A stretch of DNA of 49,907 bases from NCBI GenBank assembly GCA_024400455.1, contig JAKSMU010000013.1, positions 1 to 49,907 on the forward strand, written 5' to 3'. The DNA comes from Bacteroidales bacterium. Its GTDB lineage: Bacteria > Bacteroidota > Bacteroidia > Bacteroidales > F082. A program made the translations under genes and the position numbers. The stretch's first letter is position 1; the number at the start of each line of letters is the position of its first letter. Shown here one piece after another: positions 42,886-49,907 of the stretch. Below the pieces are notes generated by a model. The model saw only the letters and a list, made by a program, of their open reading frames with translations, searched no databases and was not told where the DNA came from.

Positions 42886-44202
42886 CTAGTTGATGATTTT
42901 ATTCATCATTTCCACAAACTCACCGGCCAACGCTTTTCTCGAATACTTTTCGATGGCTTCGTTTTGACAGCCTTTTAGAGTGCCCGATTTGTATGCATCG
43001 TAAAGTCCTTTAATTGCGGTTTTCATTTTTTCCTTGTCCTCAAAACCGACAGTCAAGCCTGCCTTTGCTTCGTTGATGATGTGCGCGGCGTCACCGTCTT
43101 CAGGGCCGATGCAAAGGATTGGGCGGCCCGAAGAAAGGTATTCAAACAGCTTTCCGGTTAGCAGCCCTTTGGCTCTCGGCGTGTTTTCGGGCATGAGCAA
43201 CAAAAGCAGGAGATCGGCGGATTGCTGCTCTTGAAGGACTTGGCTGTGTGGAATATACGGTTTGAAGACAACATGTTGTTCCAACTTGGCTTTCCTAAAG
43301 GCAGCCTCGACCGATTGGTCAATCTGGCCAATCATGTTGATTTGCAGTTTCTTGCCGAACGATTCGCTTTCTTCGACGAGTTCGCCGATGGCTTCCCAAA
43401 GATTTTCGGGGTTTTGTATCTTCGACAGGACGCCAATATAAGTCAGGTTGAACTTCTCGTTTTGTGGCCGTGTTTCAGCGTCTTGGTCTTCGTCATTCCA
43501 ATCGAAACCATTGTAAATGGTCTTGACATTGCATGTGCCAAGGGCTTCTAACCGTCTTGCACCGTCGGGAGCCACGGTGACCACTTGGTCGGCTTGGGTG
43601 AGCACCTCGTGTTCCAATTGGTGCTGCTTGCGGTCGGAGCGAGGTGTCAGGTGCAGTTGGTCGTAATAATCAATCTCCGTCCAAGGGTCTCTGAAATCGG
43701 CAACCCATGGGATGTTGAGCGCATTGTGCAACTTCATGGCAATCAGATGCATGGAGTGGGGCGGTCCGGTGCTAATGATGGCATCGACGGGATGCTCCTT
43801 GAGGTATCGTTCCAGGAAACGTACTGAAGGTTTCACCCACCAGCAGCGTGCGTCGGGAATGAACAGGTTGCCGCGAATCCAAAGTGAAAGGTTTTCCTTC
43901 CAGCCTTGCTTGCGTTCGCCTTCGTTGATGAACCCGACTTTCACTTTCTGCTCCTTCTTGATGCCTAAGAGCTGCTTGTAGAAACTGTAAGGCTCCACGA
44001 TTTTCCGCTTGATGACTTCCGCTTCAGGCGCGATGTCTTGCAGCAGTGAAGGGTCTTCAACGGGATATTCGGCGTTTTCGGGCGTGTAAATCACCGGTTG
44101 CCAGCCATATTCGGGCAGGTATTTCGACATTTTCAGCCAACGCTGAACGCCGCTGCCACCCGATGGTGGCCAATAATATGTGATGATCAGCACGCGTTTC
44201 AT
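42886..44202 (-). CDS. Glycosyltransferase family 4-like protein
   Basis: A 438-residue putative GT-B glycosyltransferase. The start, KRVLIITYYWPPSGGSGVQR, is typical of a group of Bacteroidota GT4-like enzymes. Other features: ISTGPPHSMHLIA, WVADFRDPWTE, the donor-domain LTYIGVLSKIQNPE, and the motif GLLTGKLFEYLSSGRPILCI. It is the last gene of a - strand unit; its start overlaps the YfhO-like stop by four bases (ATGA). Likely acts on a cell-surface glycan. Confidence 0.85.
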   Translation of the reverse strand: MKRVLIITYYWPPSGGSGVQRWLKMSKYLPEYGWQPVIYTPENAEYPVEDPSLLQDIAPEAEVIKRKIVEPYSFYKQLLGIKKEQKVKVGFINEGERKQGWKENLSLWIRGNLFIPDARCWWVKPSVRFLERYLKEHPVDAIISTGPPHSMHLIAMKLHNALNIPWVADFRDPWTEIDYYDQLHLTPRSDRKQHQLEHEVLTQADQVVTVAPDGARRLEALGTCNVKTIYNGFDWNDEDQDAETRPQNEKFNLTYIGVLSKIQNPENLWEAIGELVEESESFGKKLQINMIGQIDQSVEAAFRKAKLEQHVVFKPYIPHSQVLQEQQSADLLLLLLMPENTPRAKGLLTGKLFEYLSSGRPILCIGPEDGDAAHIINEAKAGLTVGFEDKEKMKTAIKGLYDAYKSGTLKGCQNEAIEKYSRKALAGEFVEMMNKIIN

Positions 44203-46706
44203 GCTTCGGCTTTCTTCTTGTTTTTAAAGGTGATGACAAGGGCGGCGACGAGACCTAAAATCAGTATCAGTGAGCTGATGAAAGCAACGGTGTTGCCAGT
44301 GTGATAGGCCTTAATGTCGTATTGCATGACTAATTCGTGACTGCCGCTTGGAATCAGGGCGGCACGCAGCAGGTAGTTGGCGCGGAGCAATGGCTGCTCT
44401 TCGCCGTCGACGAAGAGTTTCCAGCCTTGCTTGGTCCAGATTTCGGAGAAAACAACAAGTTTGTCTTCCGAAGCGTTGAACTGATAGGTCAGCTTGTTAG
44501 GCAGGTAATCCGTCATTGCAATTTGTGCAGGGAGACTGTCGGTTGCTTTATAGTTGCCAATCTGGCCTTCAAATTCCTTGCTGATGATAGCCGTCGAGCG
44601 GACATCGGTTGTGCCGATGGCATCGAATTCTTCGTTTGGCGTTGTTACCCAATTGATGTCGCTGACGCTCCAGGCATTGCCAAAGGCGCATGGATTTTGC
44701 AGAGGCTCGGAATTTGGGTCGTAAATCACATATTTGGTATTCAGCATGTTGAGCACTTTCTGCTGTTCCATGTTTTCAACGAGGTCGCGTTCCGTCTTGA
44801 CGTTTTTGAAAATGGAATTGAAGTTGCGGACTTCATTTCCTAAATATTCCGAAATCACGTCTTGATAACGGCGCAGTTTGGCGCCGCAATAGCCGCCCAC
44901 CGACTTGTGGAAATAGGAGGTGCTGGCATCGTTGAAGACATCCTTCGTGAGGTTGATGACGCGGTAGTCTAAATTCGGGTCGCTCAGAATGGCCTTGTCG
45001 GCAGCCGATGCGGTGAATGGCTTTTCGTATTGGCGTTTGTCAATGAAGTTGTCTTTGTTGAGATAACGGCGGTCGACGGGAACCATGTCGATGAGTATCA
45101 GTGCAGCGAGGATGAGAAAAGCAGGTGTGGCTTTCAGTTTGCCTTTTCCGTAGAGGAAAATCGGCACGGCTGAAAGGACGATGAACAGGAAACTGCGGAT
45201 GGCATCCTTGCGGAAGATAGCCACGCGCACATCTTCAAGTTGTGTGGCAAAGGCTTGATAGATAGCACCGTCCTTGCCCGACATCATTTCGCCAAACTGC
45301 TCGGCTTCGCCTTGACTGAGAAAACTGAAGAAGAGTTTCGGGGCGACGAAAAACAGCAGGCACAAACCAGCGGTAATGCCCAACGAAATGTAGAGGTATT
45401 TTGCCTTGTTCTTGAATTGTTCTTGGTCTTTTACCAGTTCGGCCAAGCCCAGAATGCCGAGCAGCGGCATGCACACTTCGGCAATGACCAAGGTCATGGA
45501 AACGGCGCGGAACTTGTCGTAGCCAGGCACGAAATCGAGGAAGAAATTGGTGAATCCCATGAAATTCTTGCCCCAGCTGAGCAAGATGGATAGTATGGTC
45601 GCAATGAGCAATGCCCATTTCAGTTTGCCTTTCACGGTGAAACAGCCCAAAACGAAGAGGAAAACAATGATGGCGCCAACGTAAACCGGACCGCTTGTGC
45701 CGGGCTGGTCGCCCCAATAGGCGTTGCTTTGCGCGATGCTGGAGCGGAACTGCGGGTCGGCATCGGCAAGCGCAGGATTGTCGTTGCCAATGTATGCCGA
45801 GGCACCGCCTTTTGCATTAGGTATCATCAGGCTCCAAGTCTCGCCAATGCCGTAACTCCATTGTGTGATGTAGTCGCGGTCGAGGCCTGTGGTCTGGTTG
45901 CCGTCGTTTTGGGTAAGAACCGGTTTGCCGCGCGTGGTTTCCTTGCCGAATTCGTAGTTTGCATAGAGAATCGTGGAGAATGTCAAGACACCGATAATGG
46001 CTGCCACCACCAGTGCGCCCGAGGCCTTGAAGAAATGCCCCAACTTCTTCTCCTGGATGTCGCTAATCAGTTCGGCAATGACGATGCAGATGACGATAAG
46101 CAGCAGATAGTAAGTGATTTGCAAATGTCCCGTCCTGACTTGGAATGCCATGGCGAAAGCAGTCAGAATGCTGCCCCAAAGGTATTTTCCTTTGTAGGTG
46201 AGCAGGATACCCGCCAAGACCGGCGCCATATATGCCATGGCCATGGCTTTGGCATTATGGCCTGCGCCGATGACTATGAACAAATAGGAGGTCAATCCGT
46301 AGGCGATGGCGCCCGCAAAACTGAGCCAGATGTTGACATCGAGTACCATCAAGAGAATGAAAAATCCTAACATACTGATGAATACGGAACCGATAGGGTG
46401 GGGAAAACCTAACGAAAGGCCTCTGTAAACAGGGTCGGTGAGGTTGCCTTTCTGACGCACGGAAATGTTCCATGCGGGCATTCCTCCGAAGGCCGAATTG
46501 GTCCATAGGGTCTGCTCGCCGGTGCTTTCGCGGTAGTCGATGATTTCCTGCGACATGCCACGGCTCATGTCAATGTCGTGTTGCTTGATGCGTTTCCCTT
46601 CCAAAATCGGACTGAAATACAGTAAGGTGATGACTGCGAAGCAGATAATGGCAATGATGATGCCCAAAGTGCTTCTTGTGTTGTTGTCTTTTGGTGTTAT
46701 TTTCAT
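44199..46706 (-). CDS. YfhO-family membrane protein
   Basis: An 835-residue multi-pass membrane protein of the YfhO type (GT-C-like). An N-terminal helix is followed by a periplasmic loop (KQHDIDMSRGMSQEIIDYR), about eleven more helices, a large soluble region (about 540-790) and a final helix before a basic tail (FKNKKKAEA). In Firmicutes YfhO takes part in glycosylation of lipoteichoic acid; in Bacteroidota the role is unproven but probably glycan modification. It is coupled to the downstream GT4 gene and lies 12 bp after a small membrane-protein gene. Confidence 0.82.
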   Translation of the reverse strand: MKITPKDNNTRSTLGIIIAIICFAVITLLYFSPILEGKRIKQHDIDMSRGMSQEIIDYRESTGEQTLWTNSAFGGMPAWNISVRQKGNLTDPVYRGLSLGFPHPIGSVFISMLGFFILLMVLDVNIWLSFAGAIAYGLTSYLFIVIGAGHNAKAMAMAYMAPVLAGILLTYKGKYLWGSILTAFAMAFQVRTGHLQITYYLLLIVICIVIAELISDIQEKKLGHFFKASGALVVAAIIGVLTFSTILYANYEFGKETTRGKPVLTQNDGNQTTGLDRDYITQWSYGIGETWSLMIPNAKGGASAYIGNDNPALADADPQFRSSIAQSNAYWGDQPGTSGPVYVGAIIVFLFVLGCFTVKGKLKWALLIATILSILLSWGKNFMGFTNFFLDFVPGYDKFRAVSMTLVIAEVCMPLLGILGLAELVKDQEQFKNKAKYLYISLGITAGLCLLFFVAPKLFFSFLSQGEAEQFGEMMSGKDGAIYQAFATQLEDVRVAIFRKDAIRSFLFIVLSAVPIFLYGKGKLKATPAFLILAALILIDMVPVDRRYLNKDNFIDKRQYEKPFTASAADKAILSDPNLDYRVINLTKDVFNDASTSYFHKSVGGYCGAKLRRYQDVISEYLGNEVRNFNSIFKNVKTERDLVENMEQQKVLNMLNTKYVIYDPNSEPLQNPCAFGNAWSVSDINWVTTPNEEFDAIGTTDVRSTAIISKEFEGQIGNYKATDSLPAQIAMTDYLPNKLTYQFNASEDKLVVFSEIWTKQGWKLFVDGEEQPLLRANYLLRAALIPSGSHELVMQYDIKAYHTGNTVAFISSLILILGLVAALVITFKNKKKAEA

Positions 46707-46718
46707 TGTTGATGGATT

Positions 46719-46925
46719 TTATTCAATTTCTTCAAAATCAGTATATTCCCCAATGTTGGGGTCAACGTGTATCTTTTGCTCTTTCTCTTTTGGTTCTTCG
46801 AATCCGTTTTTGTGCATTTCCTTTTCGATTTTCTTCATCTTGTGCCTAAATATCAGTTTGATAATTAGACTGTAAGCATAGAAAAATAGGACGATGATAA
46901 GTAATATTGATAGTAGGCCTCCCAT
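46719..46925 (-). CDS. Small membrane protein, DUF4834-like
   Basis: A 68-residue protein with one N-terminal membrane helix (about 4-24), a basic stretch (RHKMKKIEKEM) and an acidic C-terminal tail (TDFEEIE). Length and layout resemble the small DUF4834-type proteins of Bacteroidota; this is a tentative match. It lies between the GT2 and YfhO-like genes on the same strand (47 and 12 bp gaps), which supports it as a real gene. Confidence 0.65.
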   Translation of the reverse strand: MGGLLSILLIIVLFFYAYSLIIKLIFRHKMKKIEKEMHKNGFEEPKEKEQKIHVDPNIGEYTDFEEIE

Positions 46926-46972
46926 GTCAAATAATTTAAGCTGCGAATTTACAACTTTTATTGGTTGGAAAT

Positions 46973-47929
46973 TTACATTTTGCCAAACAAGTCTTTAAAG
47001 AACGTTTCAATGAATCCGATTCCATAGCCGAAAAGCTGGCAATAGGAAGCAATGATGGATAAAGCGGCTACCTTTAGATTCTTGTTTTTCAGCAGCGAAT
47101 CAATGAAAACCATGATAATGTATAGGCCAATGGGCAGCAACCAAAGCCACGACCAGAATATGGCGAGGAGAACCATTAAGATGTTGCCGCAGACGAATGC
47201 CGCAGGCAGAAGGTGTACCAGTTTGAAAGTGTCGGGATATTTCTTTTTCAGTTCGATGCGGGCGTTGCCGGAATGTTTCACCTGACGGAAAAACGAACTG
47301 AATTTCACGCGGCGTTTGTGGTAGACGAAGGCCTCGGGGAAAAGCCGGCAGGAATAGCCGCCTTTGAAAATGCGTGTGCTGAGGTCGATGTCTTCGCCGT
47401 AGCGCATGGGCGCAAAACCGCCCAATGTTTCGTAAACGTCTCTGCGGATGCCTAAGTTGAAGCTGCGCGGATAGAATTTGTCGAGTTTCTTGCCGCCGCC
47501 GCGTATGCCGCCCGTCGTGAAAAACGAGGTCATGGAGTAGTTGATGGCTTTCTGAATGGGCGTGAACGAGGGGTGTGCTTTGTCGGGACCGCCAAAGGCG
47601 TCAACGGGTTCGGCAGCTAATTCATTGTGGATAATCTGGAGATAGTTTTCGGGAACGATAACATCAGAGTCTAAGATGATTAGGTATTCGCCGTGGCTGC
47701 GCTCCGCACCATAGTTCCGTGATGGGCCAGGACCGGAATTCGACTTGAAATAATAATGCAAGTCTAATCGTTGCGTGTATTTTTTGCAGATGTCTTCGCA
47801 GGTCTCGCTTGAACCGTCTTCCACCACAATCACCTCAAAATCTTTCAGCGTCTGAAGGCAAAGGCTCTCCAAAAGTTCGTCGACTTCCTGCGGCCGGTTA
47901 TATACGGGTATGATGATTGAAAATTGCAT
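46973..47929 (-). CDS. Glycosyltransferase family 2 protein
   Basis: A 318-residue GT-A fold glycosyltransferase. It has the GT2 opening FSIIIPVYNRPQEVDELLES, VVEDGSS, the metal-binding Asp-Ser-Asp at 87-89 (LDSDV), and the Glu-Asp at 179-180 (YGEDIDL) that is the usual place of the catalytic base. The C-terminus carries two hydrophobic segments (about 235-285), so the enzyme is probably attached to the inner membrane. It heads a - strand unit with the small membrane protein, the YfhO-like protein and GT4, preceded by a promoter box. Confidence 0.88.
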   Translation of the reverse strand: MQFSIIIPVYNRPQEVDELLESLCLQTLKDFEVIVVEDGSSETCEDICKKYTQRLDLHYYFKSNSGPGPSRNYGAERSHGEYLIILDSDVIVPENYLQIIHNELAAEPVDAFGGPDKAHPSFTPIQKAINYSMTSFFTTGGIRGGGKKLDKFYPRSFNLGIRRDVYETLGGFAPMRYGEDIDLSTRIFKGGYSCRLFPEAFVYHKRRVKFSSFFRQVKHSGNARIELKKKYPDTFKLVHLLPAAFVCGNILMVLLAIFWSWLWLLPIGLYIIMVFIDSLLKNKNLKVAALSIIASYCQLFGYGIGFIETFFKDLFGKM

Positions 47930-47938
47930 GCTTATAAA

Positions 47939-47971
47939 TTTGGTGCAAATATAGAGAATTGTTTATTTTTG
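47939..47971 (+). promoter_or_regulatory. Promoter for the methyltransferase gene
   Basis: TTTG (47939-47942), a 21-base spacer, then TATTTTTG (47964-47971), fitting the Bacteroidota pattern. The ATG at 47990 follows after 18 bases, which argues against the in-frame ATG at 47924 that lies upstream of the promoter. Confidence 0.65.
47946..47953 (-). promoter_or_regulatory. Promoter -7 box for the GT2-YfhO-GT4 unit
   Basis: Minus-strand TATATTTG, exact match, 16 bases before the GT2 ATG. Divergent partner of the box at 47964-47971. Confidence 0.6.
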
Positions 47972-47989
47972 CGACACAAAAGTAGCATC

Positions 47990-48760
47990 ATGAAGAAGTT
48001 AATCGCTTTTTTTACACGCATTTTTCCGCGTCAGTGGCTCATCAAGTTGAGTTATGTGTTCAGTTTTTTCATTCGCCCTTTCTATTGGGGCAACAAGGTG
48101 GAATGTCCCGTTTGCGGCTCGCATTTCCGCAAGTTTTTGCCCTACGGCTATGGCGTGGCAATGGATAACCGTTTGTGCCCGAAATGCTTGTCGTTGGAAC
48201 GTCATCGTCTGCTTTGGCTGTATCTTAAAGAAAAGACCGACTTCTTCACGGCGCCTTTGAAGGTCTTGCATTTTGCGCCCGAACAGCCCTTCCTCAAGCG
48301 TTTCCGTGCCTTGAAAAACCTTGATTACACCACTGCCGACCTCGACTCGCCGATTGCCGACCTGCATTTGGATGTCACCGCCATTCAGCAGCCTGACGAT
48401 ACTTTTGATGTGGTGATCTGCAACCATGTCCTGGAGCATGTGAGCGATGCAAACAAGGCTTTTGCCGAAATCAAGCGCATTTTGAAACCCGGCGGCTGGG
48501 CGATTCTGCTGGTGCCCATCAACCCTGATGTGGATACTTTCGAAGACCCAAGCATCACCGACCCGAAGGAGCGCGAGCGCCTCTTTGGCCAATACGACCA
48601 TGTGCGTCAGTTTGGCCGCGACTATGCCGATGTGTTGCGCAAGGCCGGCTTCGATGTCACCGAAGACCGCCTGTATTACGAACTCCCGGAAAGCCAGCGC
48701 GAGCGTATGCACTTGGCGCGTAGGGGAGAGGAAATTATTTATAGGTGCATGAAATCGTAG
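47990..48760 (+). CDS. SAM-dependent methyltransferase with N-terminal zinc-ribbon-like motif
   Basis: A 256-residue class I methyltransferase (type 11-like). A possible four-cysteine zinc ribbon lies near the N-terminus (Cys39, Cys42, Cys63, Cys66; CPVCG and CPKC). The Rossmann core follows: VLHFAPEQ replaces the usual glycine-rich motif I, TADLDS gives the acidic residue, and FDVVICNHVLEHV and LKPGGWAIL are the conserved later motifs. The start at 47990 is chosen from the promoter position. In this setting a role in modifying surface sugars is plausible, but the substrate is unknown. Confidence 0.82.
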   Translation: MKKLIAFFTRIFPRQWLIKLSYVFSFFIRPFYWGNKVECPVCGSHFRKFLPYGYGVAMDNRLCPKCLSLERHRLLWLYLKEKTDFFTAPLKVLHFAPEQPFLKRFRALKNLDYTTADLDSPIADLHLDVTAIQQPDDTFDVVICNHVLEHVSDANKAFAEIKRILKPGGWAILLVPINPDVDTFEDPSITDPKERERLFGQYDHVRQFGRDYADVLRKAGFDVTEDRLYYELPESQRERMHLARRGEEIIYRCMKS

Positions 48761-48900
48761 AGTTGGAGAAATGAAATTCTGCTTTTTCTAAAGAAACCCT
48801 TTTTGCAACGCCCAATTGGACTATAACTAACGAAAGCAAATCTGTTTCAAGCATAAGGTTTGAAAAAGCAAGACCTATGGGACATACCATCAAGTAGGTT

Positions 48901-49104
48901 CAACTCGATTTTCAAACTATCGGACATAGTTTGACTTGCATGAAACTCGATTTTCAAACTATCGGACATAGTTAGAACTGCATGAAACTCGATTTTCAAA
49001 CTATCGGACATAGTTTGATTTGCATGAAACTCGATTTTCAAACTATCGGACATAGTTTGATTTGCATGAAACTCGATTTTTAAACTATCGGACATAGTTT
49101 GATT
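48901..49104. repeat. Five-copy 42-bp tandem repeat, each unit with a hairpin
   Basis: Five units at an exact 42-bp period. Each contains TCAAACTAT-CGGAC-ATAGTTTGA or a close variant, a 9-bp stem with a 5-nt loop, starting at 48912, 48954, 48996, 49038 and 49080. Copy 2 has a mismatch in the right arm (ATAGTTAGA) and copy 5 a C-to-T change in the left arm. Because 42 is a multiple of three, the minus strand stays open and would encode a 14-residue repeat starting MSDSLKIEFHA; each unit has its own ATG, but the whole frame would need a TTG start. Confidence 0.9.
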
Positions 49105-49341
49105 TTCGAGATCCAATAAAAACCGTTTGTTTGAGACATGAGAGCATTTCGAGACGGCCTCGCCTTTGTTTTTGGCATCTATATATTTTTAGACCCTAAC
49201 ATAGACAATATGCTAGGTCGCCACCATCACAATACCAAGGCTGTGTTTTTTGCACACCGTCCGGCATTTTTTTGAGTGTTTTCTCCGATGCGCAGCGAAG
49301 CGGAGTGGGAGGGAAGCGGCAGGTGGCTGGATGCGGAGGCA

Positions 49342-49374
49342 GCCTTGGTACGGCCTTGGTATAGCCTTGGCAGG
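49342..49374. repeat. Three 11-bp direct repeats (GCCTTGG core)
   Basis: GCCTTGGTACG, GCCTTGGTATA and GCCTTGGCAGG follow one another at an exact 11-bp period. The sequence CAGCCTTGGT at 49340-49349 also occurs inverted as ACCAAGGCTG at 49234-49243. Confidence 0.7.
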
Positions 49375-49410
49375 AGGAAGGCAGAAAAAATAAAAAAATC
49401 ATTTTTCAAA

Positions 49411-49561
49411 AAATCACAAATTCGTTTTTCAATGATTTTGCTGGTTGCTGCTCTTTGCTGGCTATATATACCTAATTAATAATATATTATTAATTATAAT
49501 ATTATAAGGTGAAGAAATAGCAGATAGGGTCGTTTAATGTTGAAATCGGAATTTGTGATTT
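49411..49561. repeat. Inverted repeat enclosing an AT-rich perfect palindrome
   Basis: AAATCACAAATTC (49411-49423) is the exact reverse complement of 49549-49561. Between the arms lies a 24-bp perfect palindrome of A and T only (49473-49496, centred on ATAT). Confidence 0.75.
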
Positions 49562-49851
49562 ATGATTTATGATTTTTTGAAAAAATAAAATTTGTTATGT
49601 TATTGATGATGAATTTATTACACAAATACAAGCATTATGATTTTTCATAAAAAGTTCAGAAAATAAGAAATTCCTTTGTTTTGTCAACTTATCGTATCTA
49701 ATCGAGATGTGCCCACCGACTGACAAGACTTTGGCAGTTAACATAGGTCGAAAAGTATATAATCATAAATTTATTGACTTGACCAAGTCATTGAGAGTAG
49801 GCTTGGGTGTGTTTTATAAAAGATATAGAAGGGCATTTCTAAATAAAACTC

Positions 49852-49907
49852 TTTGATAATCAGATAAATATTTGTATATTTGCCGCAAATTTGAAGAGAA
49901 AATGGAC
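49852..49907 (+). promoter_or_regulatory. Promoter and start of a gene that continues past the window
   Basis: TTTG (49852-49855), a 19-base spacer and TATATTTG (49875-49882) match the Bacteroidota promoter consensus closely. An ATG at 49902 (ATGGAC, Met-Asp) follows after 19 bases and is probably the first codon of the next gene; nothing can be said of its product. Confidence 0.7.

Larger units (their letters stand above)
48761..49901. other. 1.1-kb intergenic region rich in repeats, no convincing gene
   Basis: No reading frame here looks like a protein gene and no tRNA or rRNA was seen. From left to right it holds a 42-bp tandem hairpin array (48901-49104), a less AT-rich stretch with an 11-bp triplet repeat (49342-49374), a long inverted repeat around an AT palindrome (49411-49561), a 16-bp dyad (49775-49790) and a promoter at the end. 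Confidence 0.6.

Noticed and set aside
48901..49104. CRISPR array
   Set aside because: The repeats abut at a fixed 42-bp period with no unique spacers, and no cas gene lies near.
48847..49116. Protein gene of 89 codons on the minus strand across the repeat array
   Set aside because: It would need a TTG start, has no promoter box or ribosome site, and consists almost only of the tandem repeat. Described as a repeat instead, though a repeat peptide cannot be excluded.
49196..49479. Small open frames in the less AT-rich stretch of the final intergenic region
   Set aside because: Several overlapping frames on both strands of similar length, all rich in repeat-derived residues (KAVPRL, CQGY), point to a noncoding repeat and not a gene.

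Overview
The window reads as chromosomal DNA of an anaerobic Bacteroidota bacterium, most likely order Bacteroidales. The basis is: type IX secretion (T9SS) proteins PorU and PorV, many T9SS C-terminal sorting domains (CTDs), an rseC-rnfBCDGEA locus in the order familiar from Bacteroides, Bacteroidota -7 promoter boxes (TAnnTTTG) and little use of Shine-Dalgarno sites. No rRNA, tRNA, CRISPR, transposase or phage gene was recognised. Family names come from reading the translations; no database was searched.

Region 1 (1-8.5 kb, + strand) holds two complete PorU-type sortase genes in tandem, sharing an ATGA junction, followed by porV with its own promoter. A hairpin terminator separates porV from the convergent genes beyond.

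Region 2 (8.5-28.4 kb, - strand) is a secreted-protein island. It has two paralogous gingipain-like C25 cysteine peptidases with adhesin-like domains and CTDs, a lipoprotein/beta-barrel gene pair, and three very large PKD/Ig-type CTD proteins. Those three share a cysteine-bearing module just before the CTD and carry repeats built around Gly-Cys-Asp-Ser. These proteins are the expected substrates of PorU/PorV.

Region 3 (28.5-34.2 kb, - strand) is rseC plus the six-gene Rnf complex (ferredoxin:NAD+ oxidoreductase ion pump), with a promoter before rnfB and a terminator after rnfA.

Region 4 (34.2-48.8 kb) mixes envelope genes: a YihY/BrkB-type membrane protein and a polysaccharide flippase (+), three related secreted proteins with a DUF1566-like domain (-), a GT4 glycosyltransferase (+), a - strand operon of GT2 glycosyltransferase, small membrane protein, YfhO-like protein and GT4 glycosyltransferase, and a methyltransferase (+). 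They suggest surface glycan assembly, which could supply the glycan to which T9SS cargo is attached; that link is inferred.

Region 5 (48.8-49.9 kb) has no convincing gene. It holds a 42-bp tandem hairpin array, an 11-bp triplet repeat, an AT-rich palindrome inside an inverted repeat and a dyad, and ends with a good promoter and the first two codons of the next gene.

Most notable: two intact sortases beside one PorV, two visible CTD subtypes among the cargo, the shared pre-CTD module, a domain protein present both fused and as two separate genes, and the hairpin array.
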